Made by a program: the position numbers and the translations under genes | From: Faecalibacterium sp. HTF-F | Lineage (GTDB): Bacteria; Bacillota; Clostridia; Oscillospirales; Ruminococcaceae | NCBI RefSeq assembly: GCF_023347535.1 | Contig: NZ_CP094473.1 | Location: 124,001-188,000 of the forward strand | DNA length: 64,000 bases | Direction of reading: 5' to 3' | Shown here: one piece after another, positions 13,453 through 19,683 of the stretch | How positions within the stretch are numbered: the first letter of the stretch is position 1 | How the letters are laid out: each line of letters opens with the position of its first letter | The notes under the pieces: model-generated | Databases searched by the model: none | What the model saw: the letters and a program-made list of their open reading frames with translations, nothing else | Told to the model about the DNA's origin: nothing

Positions 13453-15011
13453 CCGGAGTGCCCCACTTTCAGGATCCTGACAAATTCATCCACCGACAGC
13501 GGACGGGAGAAGAGGTATCCCTGCCCTTCGGTGCAGCCGGCTTTGCGCAGCACGTTCAGCTGCTCGGTGCTTTCAATGCCCTCGGCCAGCAGATTCAGCC
13601 GGAGCGTGCGGGCCTGTGCAAAAATACCGGGCAGCACATCGGTCTTATTCTGCAGCGCAGCGCTGCGCAGATCCAGCTTGAGCAGGTCGGTGCCAAAGCC
13701 GCCCAGTGCGCTCAGTTCCACATAGTCGCCGTCAAAGCCGTCCAATATCACCCGGAAGCCCATCTGCTGCAGCTGTGCTTCCGTATCACTCAGCGCACCA
13801 TGGGTCTCCAGATAGGCAGACTTTGCAATATCGATGTTCAGATATTTTGGCGGGATACGGTATTTTTTGAGCATTTCGGAGAAAAACTCCGCCACATCGA
13901 TGGCCAGAATATCCGTCTTTGTAACATTGACCGCGATGGGGACCGGGCGGACTCCCGCATCAATCCACACTCGGATAGTCTTGCATACTTCCTCCCAGAT
14001 GTACTGGTCCAGCTTGGTGATGTAACCATTATTTTCCAGCACTGGGATGAACACGGCGGGCGAGATCACGCCCAGCACCGGGTGGTTCCAGCGCACCAGT
14101 GCTTCGGCACCGACCACCCTGCGGGTGTTCAGATCATATCGGGGCTGCAGGAAGAAGGTGAACTCGTTCTTGCGCAGACCATCCAGAATCTGCGGCATCA
14201 GTACGCGCTCGTTGAGGCCTGCACTTTGCACCGTCTCGCGGCTCAGAACGCCGTTGCCTGCATTTCTGGGCAGGCGCTCCAGCAGTTCCAGAATCTGCCG
14301 CACTTCGCGGCGGCTGCTGTAGCGCGCCTGCTCGTCAGTGGTGGGAATGACCGACTTGTGGAATTCTTCCAGAAACAGCCCGGTCTCACGATTCATGATA
14401 GTGCGCAGGACGTTGTTTGTGATGTTGAAGAGGATCGACAGGATCACGCCTGCAATAGAGGTGTAGAATGCCGTGTTGATGCCGGCCAGAATGGACTGCA
14501 CGCTGCCCAGTGCGGCTTCCACCGTGACGAAGCTGATGCCCCGCAGGCCCAGCAGCAGACCCACGAAGGTGCCAAGGATGCCCAGACCGGTCAGGGTGCC
14601 GGGCAGCTGCGCGATAACGCCTTTCCATGTGTGCAGCGCCAGCACGTCCTCGTTGAGCACTTCGTCAAGATCGCTGACGATCTGCCCGGTCTCACGCTGA
14701 TGCTGCACTTTTTCACGATATTCCTCAAACAGTCCGTCCAACGTCTTCTGCTGAAAAAAGCGTTCGATCTGCAGGGCCGCGACCCATGCGGAGCTGCCTT
14801 CGGTCTCGGACGCCTTGCGGATGCTTTTTTGGCCGTTCAGCAGACCGCCCGTAATGGAGATGGTCGGTAAAAGGCCGTGAATGCACCCGGCCAGTGCAAT
14901 GATGCACATAAGACCAACGATCAGCGCCGAGAGCAGATCCGGGGAGTACGCTGCAAGTGCGATGCTGCTTAGAAGCAGCACCGCCACAGACAGGTAGGAA
15001 AACAGCTTCAT
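13449..15011 (-). CDS. MotA/TolQ/ExbB-type channel protein fused to a degenerate EAL domain
   Basis: A 520-residue protein. Residues 5-21 and 27-48 are two closely spaced helices, and residues about 50-135 a cytoplasmic loop. Residues 136-158 (LPGTLTGLGILGTFVGLLLG) and about 172-200 (ILAGINTAFYTSIAGVILSI) match the two core helices of MotA/TolQ/ExbB proton channels, closest in style to MotA or ZorA. Residues about 265-515 are an EAL domain: LQPRYDLNTRRVVGAEALVRW (E303), N362 in VNVTKTD, K445, E478 in AEGIES and GQGYLFSRPL. The metal-binding pair DDFG is DGFD (424-427), and the LExTE block is LNIDIAKSA, so hydrolysis of cyclic di-GMP is doubtful and binding or scaffolding more likely. It is the first gene of a three-gene operon. 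The start has GGAAGGATGGAAAT in front. Confidence 0.83.
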   Translation of the reverse strand: MKLFSYLSVAVLLLSSIALAAYSPDLLSALIVGLMCIIALAGCIHGLLPTISITGGLLNGQKSIRKASETEGSSAWVAALQIERFFQQKTLDGLFEEYREKVQHQRETGQIVSDLDEVLNEDVLALHTWKGVIAQLPGTLTGLGILGTFVGLLLGLRGISFVTVEAALGSVQSILAGINTAFYTSIAGVILSILFNITNNVLRTIMNRETGLFLEEFHKSVIPTTDEQARYSSRREVRQILELLERLPRNAGNGVLSRETVQSAGLNERVLMPQILDGLRKNEFTFFLQPRYDLNTRRVVGAEALVRWNHPVLGVISPAVFIPVLENNGYITKLDQYIWEEVCKTIRVWIDAGVRPVPIAVNVTKTDILAIDVAEFFSEMLKKYRIPPKYLNIDIAKSAYLETHGALSDTEAQLQQMGFRVILDGFDGDYVELSALGGFGTDLLKLDLRSAALQNKTDVLPGIFAQARTLRLNLLAEGIESTEQLNVLRKAGCTEGQGYLFSRPLSVDEFVRILKVGHSG

Positions 15012-15046
15012 ATTTCCATCCTTCCTCTTGTTTTGAACGGAGAACC

Positions 15047-15121
15047 GTTTTCATAAGCAGTGCACACTGCCGGAACGGCCTTTTTGCCCATATCCATTCG
15101 GTGCACACTGCTTACGAAAAC
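15047..15121. promoter_or_regulatory. Spaced inverted repeat upstream of the channel-EAL operon
   Basis: GTTTTCATAAGCAGTG (15047-15062) and CACTGCTTACGAAAAC (15106-15121) are inverted repeats with one mismatch, 43 bp apart, and each overlaps GTGCAC. They lie 36-110 bp before the minus-strand start codon, a reasonable place for a regulator that loops or dimerises. The rest of 15122-15506 contains no gene or clear signal that I can support. Confidence 0.5.
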
Positions 15122-15506
15122 GCTTCCAACCGAGCACAAAACACCTGCTCTTCCGAAAACGTTGCCCCAAACGGCCCCTTTATGTAGAAATAGACTGAAT
15201 TTTTGATGCTTCAGATACACCCTGATAAAAATGTGCATTTTTTGAGCGTTAGGCTCTCATTTTACCACGTTCTCGGCGAAAGAGCAATCATTTCCGGAAG
15301 AAATTGGAATGCGGAAGTTCCAGCTATGGAGCGGGATTTTGGTGCAGGAAAGCCGGCATCCGGCGTCTCTCACAGCGCAGCGCGCGCAGCCATCATGCAG
15401 CCGCTGCGGCGGCAAAACGGATGGGGGGACACCTTGCGCCGGATAAAAAAATGCCGTGGACCCTTCACAGGATGCACGGCAGAGTTGCTATAAAACAGGG
15501 CGGGCC

Positions 15507-17399
15507 TTACGGTTCGTTTTTCCGGGCAAGGTCCTTGGTGTACAGGGCACGGGTGGCGTTGAGCACGGCCAGCACCATCACGCCCACATCGGCAAAGATG
15601 GCGGTCCACATGCTGGCCATGCCGACCGCGCCCAGCACAAGGCAGGCAAACTTGATGGCCAGTGCAAACACGATGTTCTGGTACACGATGCGCAGGGTGC
15701 GGCGGGCAATGCGCATGGCCAGCGCGATCTTGGCCGGGTCGTCGTCCATCAGCACCACGTCTGCGGCCTCAATGGCGGCGTCGGAGCCCAGTGCACCCAT
15801 GGCGATGCCCACATCGGCACGGGACAGCACGGGGGCATCGTTGATGCCGTCGCCCACAAAGGCAAGGTTCTCTTTGGGCCGCTTTGCGGCGAGCAGCATT
15901 TCGATCTGGTCTACCTTGTCGCCCGGCAGCAGGCCTGCATGGTATTCATCCAGACCCAGCTCTGCGGAAACGGCCTTTGCTACGGGCTCGGCGTCGCCGG
16001 TCAGCATGACGGTCTTGCGCACACCGGCGTCCTTCAGGCCCCGGATGGCCTGTGCGCTGTGGGGCTTTACCACATCGGCGATCAGCAGATAGCCCGCATA
16101 TCTGCCCTCAATGGCAACATGTACAAGGGTGCCCGTCTCGCTGACGGCGGGGACGTTCAGGCCCAGCTTTTCCATCAGGCGGGCGTTGCCGGCAGCAACG
16201 GTCCTGCCGTCCACCTTTGCGGTGACGCCGTGACCGCCCAGCTCCTGCACATCGGTGACGCGGTTCGGATCGATCTCCCTGCCGTAAGCGGTCTTGATGC
16301 TCAGGGAGATGGGATGCTTGGACCAGCTCTCGGCCAGCGCGGCGGCTTCCAGAAGCTGCTGTTCCGTGGTGCCCTTTGCGGGGTGGATGCCGGTCACCTT
16401 AAAGGTGCCCTGGGTCAGGGTGCCGGTCTTGTCGAACACAACGATGCCGGTGCGGGCCAGCTCTTCCAGATAGGTGGAACCCTTGACCAGAATGCCGCAG
16501 GCAGATGCACCGCCGATGCCGCCAAAGAAGCTCAGGGGGATGCTGATGACCAGTGCGCAGGGGCAGCTGATGACAAGGAAGGTCAGTGCACGGTAGACCC
16601 AGTCGCCAAAGCGGGCAGGCTGACCCATGAGCAGCAGCACCACCGGCGGGATAAAGGCCAGAGCCAGTGCGCTGTAGCACACGGCGGGGGTGTACACGCG
16701 GGCAAACCGGGTGATGAAGTTCTCGGCGCGGGCCTTCTTCATGCTGGAATTTTCCACAAGGTCCAGAATTTTGGAAACGGTGGATTCGCCGAATTCCTTG
16801 GTAGTTTTCACCTTCAGCAGGCCGGTCATGTTCACGCAGCCGCTGATGACCTCGTCACCGGTCTGCACATCGCGGGGCAGGCTCTCGCCGGTCAGGGCGG
16901 CAGTGTTCAGGGCAGAAGCGCCCTCCACGATCACGCCGTCGATGGGCACGCGCTCACCGGGCTGCACCACGATCACGGTGCCGATCTCCACATCGTCCGG
17001 GTCCACCTGCTCCAGTTTTCCGTCCTCGCCCTCAATGTTGGCGTAGTCCGGGCGGATGTCCATTAAGCTGGAAATGCTCTGCCGGCTCTTGCCCACGGCC
17101 ACGCTCTGGAACAGCTCGCCGATCTGGTAGAAGATGATGACAGCGCAGCCCTCCATGTAGTCGCCCAGCGCAAACGCACCCACGGTGGCAACGGCCATCA
17201 GGAAGCATTCGTCAAAGGGCTGGCGGTTTTTGATGCCAAGCAGTGCCTTGCGCAGCACGTCCCAGCCCACCACGAGGTACGGGATGCAGTACAGTACCAG
17301 CTCCACCGGTGTGGGGAACTGGGGCAGCAGCTTGAGGATGAGCACCAGAACTACCGCAGCGATGATGCGCTGCAGGTTCTTTTTCTGCTTTTTATTCAT
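15507..17399 (-). CDS. Heavy-metal P1B-type ATPase (Zn/Cd/Co exporter type)
   Basis: A 630-residue P-type ATPase exporting a soft divalent metal. Motifs in order: actuator TGES (LTGESLPRDV), metal-site helix SCPCALVISIPLSFFGG (CPC), phosphorylation DKTGTLTQGTF, the soft-metal HP motif SKHPISLSIKTAYG and hinge GDGINDAPVLSRADVGIAMG. The CPC, the later helix Lys (FALAIKFACLV) and the final Asp (IFADVGVMVLAVLNATR) fit the Zn/Cd/Pb subclass (ZntA/CadA) rather than copper pumps. There is no N-terminal HMA domain, since the protein begins MNKKQKKNLQRIIAA directly before helix 1. Instead a free HMA protein is encoded upstream at 17906. The ATG used has AAAAAAGGAGAGCTTTACT in front. It lies downstream of the ArsR-HMA pair, although a hairpin and a repeat element intervene. 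Confidence 0.9.
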   Translation of the reverse strand: MNKKQKKNLQRIIAAVVLVLILKLLPQFPTPVELVLYCIPYLVVGWDVLRKALLGIKNRQPFDECFLMAVATVGAFALGDYMEGCAVIIFYQIGELFQSVAVGKSRQSISSLMDIRPDYANIEGEDGKLEQVDPDDVEIGTVIVVQPGERVPIDGVIVEGASALNTAALTGESLPRDVQTGDEVISGCVNMTGLLKVKTTKEFGESTVSKILDLVENSSMKKARAENFITRFARVYTPAVCYSALALAFIPPVVLLLMGQPARFGDWVYRALTFLVISCPCALVISIPLSFFGGIGGASACGILVKGSTYLEELARTGIVVFDKTGTLTQGTFKVTGIHPAKGTTEQQLLEAAALAESWSKHPISLSIKTAYGREIDPNRVTDVQELGGHGVTAKVDGRTVAAGNARLMEKLGLNVPAVSETGTLVHVAIEGRYAGYLLIADVVKPHSAQAIRGLKDAGVRKTVMLTGDAEPVAKAVSAELGLDEYHAGLLPGDKVDQIEMLLAAKRPKENLAFVGDGINDAPVLSRADVGIAMGALGSDAAIEAADVVLMDDDPAKIALAMRIARRTLRIVYQNIVFALAIKFACLVLGAVGMASMWTAIFADVGVMVLAVLNATRALYTKDLARKNEP

Positions 17400-17439
17400 A
17401 GTAAAGCTCTCCTTTTTTGGGGGATCATGGGCCGCATTG

Positions 17440-17650
17440 CGCTGCGGCAGGCGGGGACTTTTCAACAATTTTTCCCCATAAAAATGGATATTCCACGGTT
17501 TTACCCGGGTTTTCCACGCAGTTTTTCTGCCGGAAAAGCACTTTTTCACGTTTCTTTTGCAAGTTTTCCGCAAAGGACGTTGAAAACTGGGTGGAAACTG
17601 TTGAAAACAGTCTGTTTTTTCAACAGAAAAAGTTATTGCACAACACAATC
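17440..17650. repeat. Cluster of TTTTCCAC/TTTTCAAC-like words
   Basis: This roughly 210-bp stretch between the ATPase start and the terminator at 17663 holds repeated short words in both orientations: TTTTCAAC, ATTCCACGGTTTTAC, GTTTTCCACG, TTTTTCACG, GTTTTCCGC, GTTGAAAAC, GGTGGAAAC, GTTGAAAAC and TTTTTCAACAG. No gene is present. It could be a leader or a multi-site regulator target. Confidence 0.35.
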
Positions 17651-17662
17651 GCACACAAAGTA

Positions 17663-17728
17663 AAAAGCATCTGCACATTCGTTTGAGCTCTCAGAAAATC
17701 TACGAATTCTTGCTGCAGATGCTTTTTT
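17663..17728. terminator. Long-loop hairpin with A/T tails
   Basis: AAAAGCATCTGCA (17663-17675) pairs with TGCAGATGCTTTT (17714-17726) and continues into TTT. It is bidirectional in form and lies between the HMA gene and the ATPase gene, so it may attenuate the latter. Confidence 0.55.
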
Positions 17729-17735
17729 CTTTAGC

Positions 17736-17875
17736 GGGCTCGCCCTCTCAGGCTCACATTCGTTCGCCAGCTCCCCCAAAGTGGGAGCCCTTGGCAGTCC
17801 ACGCAAACTTCATCTCTTTGCCAAGGCCTCTCCCTTTGGGAGAGGTGTCACCGCAGGTGACGGAGAGGGCGAGGC
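17736..17875. repeat. Family A palindromic repeat (full copy)
   Basis: The outer ends GGGCTCGCCCTCTCAG and GGAGAGGGCGAGGC are inverted. Two inner hairpins (CTCCC..GGGAG type) are joined by the conserved TTGGCAGTCCACGCAAA ... TTTGCCAAGGC spacer. It has no coding capacity and lies just downstream of the HMA gene. Confidence 0.85.
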
Positions 17876-17905
17876 TGTTGATCGTGTGCAGCAACCTGCC
17901 GCGCA

Positions 17906-18127
17906 TCAGATGTCAAAGATCTCGCAGTCGTCCTCCACCTTCTTGCAGGCGGCCAGAACGTTCACCATGGTGTCGTGGGGGTCTGCACCCTCGGCAAACT
18001 CCACCTTCATCTTCTGGGTCATGAAGCTGACGGTCGCACTTGCCACGCCTGCGACCTTGTTGGCAGCGTCCTCCATCTTCTGTGCGCAGTTTGCGCAGTC
18101 CACTTCGATCTTGTAGCTCTTCTTCAT
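17906..18127 (-). CDS. HMA-domain metallochaperone
   Basis: A 73-residue single-domain protein of the heavy-metal-associated (ferredoxin-like) fold. The metal site is DCANCAQKMEDAA, a C-x-x-C, near the N-terminus, and the second half has the beta strands VSFMTQKMKVEFAEG. Instead of the usual MxCxxC it has VDCANC, as in many Zn/Cd-associated HMA domains, and it ends with acidic, Cys-containing KKVEDDCEIFDI. The ATG was chosen over an upstream TTG. It starts 24 bp after the ArsR gene and upstream of a P-type ATPase that lacks its own HMA domain, so it probably supplies metal to that pump in trans (inference). Confidence 0.88.
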   Translation of the reverse strand: MKKSYKIEVDCANCAQKMEDAANKVAGVASATVSFMTQKMKVEFAEGADPHDTMVNVLAACKKVEDDCEIFDI

Positions 18128-18151
18128 CGTCAATACCAGCCTTTCTTGGAA

Positions 18152-18487
18152 TCACTCTTCGATATGATCCATCCCCATGGAGAGGATGCTGCGCACATGG
18201 TCATCGTCCAGTGCGTAGTAAACGGTTTTGCCCTCGCGCCGGAACCGCACGAGCTTGGAATCCTTGAGCACCCGCAGCTGATGGCTCACCGCCGACTGGC
18301 TCAGCGCCACCGCATTTGCAATGTCCTGCACGCACAGCTCGTTGTCGTGCAGTGCATACAGGATCTTGATGCGGGTGGAGTCGCCGAACACCCGGAACAG
18401 GTCGGCCAGCTCGTACAGCACCTCGTCGTCCGGCATATCCGGGCCTTCCGGCTGCAGGGCGGGCGCGGGGTCTTTTGTCTCAGGCAT
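18152..18487 (-). CDS. ArsR/SmtB-family metal-sensing repressor
   Basis: A 111-residue winged-helix dimeric repressor. The alpha-3 region is NELCVQDIANAV (CadC/SmtB-type ELCV-D), the recognition helix SQSAVSHQLRVLKDSKLV and the wing FRREGKTVYYAL. The C-terminal helix has DDDHVRSILSMGMDHIEE, where Asp and His residues match the alpha-5 Zn site (D-x-H ... H-x-x-E) of SmtB/CzrA. It would release DNA when Zn/Cd/Co binds. The start is the ATG after AAAGGAGCTGTCAAC. It is first in the arsR-HMA-ATPase cluster, and an SmtB-type operator lies 28 bp upstream, so it is autoregulatory by inference. Confidence 0.9.
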   Translation of the reverse strand: MPETKDPAPALQPEGPDMPDDEVLYELADLFRVFGDSTRIKILYALHDNELCVQDIANAVALSQSAVSHQLRVLKDSKLVRFRREGKTVYYALDDDHVRSILSMGMDHIEE

Positions 18488-18514
18488 GTTGACAGCTCCT
18501 TTCGCAGTGGATTC

Positions 18515-18534
18515 ATATGAACGTCTGTTCATGT
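18515..18534 (-). promoter_or_regulatory. SmtB/CzrA-type operator
   Basis: ATATGAAC (18515-18522) and GTTCATGT (18527-18534) form an imperfect inverted repeat. This closely resembles the ATATGAA..TTCATAT 12-2-12 operators of SmtB/ZiaR/CzrA repressors. It is placed at the expected promoter distance from the arsR start, with a further TTCAT half-site at 18536-18540. Confidence 0.7.
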
Positions 18535-18694
18535 GTTCATAGTAGCACGCGGAATGCCCCTTGTCAAGGCTTTTTTCAAAGATTTTGGTCATCTGCGCTG
18601 AATTGATGAAATCTGCCTTAAAACGCAGGAAATTTGCGTTTTTGAATCGCAAAAAGGGTGCAGATTGGAGGCTTTGCACCCCCACGGTCAGCAT

Positions 18695-18804
18695 CCTCGC
18701 CCTCTCAGTCAATCCCTGTCGGGCTTGCCAGCTCTCCCAAAGGGAGAGCCTTTGGCAGTCCCCGCAAACTACATCTTTTTGCCAAGGCATCTCCCTTTGA
18801 GGAA
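18695..18804. repeat. Family A palindromic repeat (3'-truncated copy)
   Basis: It begins CCTCGCCCTCTCAGTC and keeps the first hairpin and the TTTGGCAGTCC ... TTGCCAAGG spacer, but stops after CTCCCTTTGAGG and lacks the closing GAGAGGGCGAG. The rest of the 18541-18987 intergenic stretch has no gene. A GTGCAAAATGTGGTAT promoter-like string (18912-18927) precedes the thioesterase. Confidence 0.75.
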
Positions 18805-18987
18805 AGACTTCCCCTGCGCCGGGACGCCGCCCTTTCCGCTGCATAACAGCTCGTTTGCGCAAAAAAGAAAAAGAGAAATTTACAAAAAAGTGTAAAACAG
18901 GGTGCGTTCTGGTGCAAAATGTGGTATCTTATAAAGGTGTTCAAAAATAAAATGCGCCATACGGCGCGCAAAAGGAGAGGAAAGTAT

Positions 18988-19377
18988 ATGACATTGGAAA
19001 CTGGTATCCGCGGGGAACAGAGCGTGCTCGTCACCGCAGCCAATACCGCAAAGACCATGGGCAGCGGCACGCTGGAGGTGTTTGCCACCCCGGCACTGGT
19101 GGCGCTGGCTGAAAAGACCTGCTGGATGAGCGTGGCCGACGCGCTGGGCGAAGGCAATGGTTCGGTGGGCACCAAGCTCGAGCTGGAGCACACCGCCCCC
19201 ACCCCCGTGGGTATGACCGTGACCTGCGAGAGCGAGCTGGTGGCGGTAGAAGGCCGCAAGCTCACCTTCAAGGTGGCCCTGCATGACGAAAAAGGCCCCG
19301 TGGGCGGCGGTACCCACGAGCGCTTTGTGGTGAACGACGCAAAGTTCGCCGCCAAGGCAGAGGCAAAGAAGGGGTAA
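18988..19377 (+). CDS. FlK-like thioesterase (hot-dog fold)
   Basis: A 129-residue hot-dog thioesterase of the fluoroacetyl-CoA thioesterase (FlK) family. It shows the family layout: VFATPALVALAEKTCWMSVAD with the active-site Thr/Glu region, GSVGTKLELEHTAPTPVGMT with the catalytic His, and the ending GTHERFVVNDAKF. FlK-type proteins outside Streptomyces cattleya are common in gut anaerobes and probably hydrolyse small acyl-CoAs as housekeeping. Fluoroacetate detoxification is not implied. AAAGGAGAGGAAAGTAT precedes the ATG. The gene is monocistronic, ending at the hairpin at 19380-19432. Confidence 0.85.
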   Translation: MTLETGIRGEQSVLVTAANTAKTMGSGTLEVFATPALVALAEKTCWMSVADALGEGNGSVGTKLELEHTAPTPVGMTVTCESELVAVEGRKLTFKVALHDEKGPVGGGTHERFVVNDAKFAAKAEAKKG

Positions 19378-19379
19378 AA

Positions 19380-19432
19380 CTCCTTCCGTCCTCGCTGAGG
19401 AAGCTGGCACGGCAACGCCGTGACGGAAGGAG
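19380..19432. terminator. Hairpin after the thioesterase gene (family C-like remnant)
   Basis: CTCCTTCCGTC (19380-19390) pairs perfectly with GACGGAAGGAG (19422-19432), with an inner AAGCTGGCACGGCAACGCCG. No T-run follows. It shares the GGAAG/GCTGGCxCGG words of the family C element at 50491. Confidence 0.6.
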
Positions 19433-19437
19433 CCGGC

Positions 19438-19611
19438 TTACTTCTCGTCCTCCTTCTCATCCAATCGGATCGGCGGCAAGTCTGCTTCCAGCAGCTGTTT
19501 TTCGGCCTGCTGCTGTGCGGCCTGCAAAAGCTGTGCGGCCTGCACGCTGGCCCGGAACAGCTCAAAATACATCGCTTTATAATCCGGCGCGGCGCACCCC
19601 TCCCTTTGCAT
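19438..19611 (-). CDS. Small conserved hypothetical protein (DYKAxYFxLFRA type)
   Basis: A short, probably helical soluble protein of about 57 residues, with the segment PDYKAMYFELFRASVQAAQL followed by a Gln/Ala-rich helix and an acidic tail (RLDEKEDEK). The DYKA-M-YF-LF start resembles short hypothetical proteins found in many Clostridia and their phages. This is recalled resemblance, not a database result. Start choice is uncertain: the ATG at 19611 lacks a well-spaced ribosome site, and AGGAGA lies about 15 nt upstream. It is convergent with the thioesterase and divergent from nhaC. Confidence 0.45.
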   Translation of the reverse strand: MQREGCAAPDYKAMYFELFRASVQAAQLLQAAQQQAEKQLLEADLPPIRLDEKEDEK

Positions 19612-19683
19612 TCGATGGGGATAGTTTCTCCTGCACAAAGAGGGGTATGCATCCCCGGAAATTTGAAAAAAGAGGAATCCGTT

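Noticed and set aside
13449..15011. Flagellar stator MotA
   Set aside because: No flagellar genes are in the window, the C-terminal half is an EAL domain, and the partner lacks an OmpA-like peptidoglycan-binding domain.
15203..15493. Plus-strand open frame in the gap before the metal ATPase
   Set aside because: No ribosome site, no domain, and composition changes mid-frame, so it is probably non-coding.
17440..17650. Replication origin (DnaA boxes)
   Set aside because: The words match the DnaA box only partly (TTTTCCACG rather than TTATCCACA), there is no AT-rich unwinding element, and no dnaA/dnaN is nearby.
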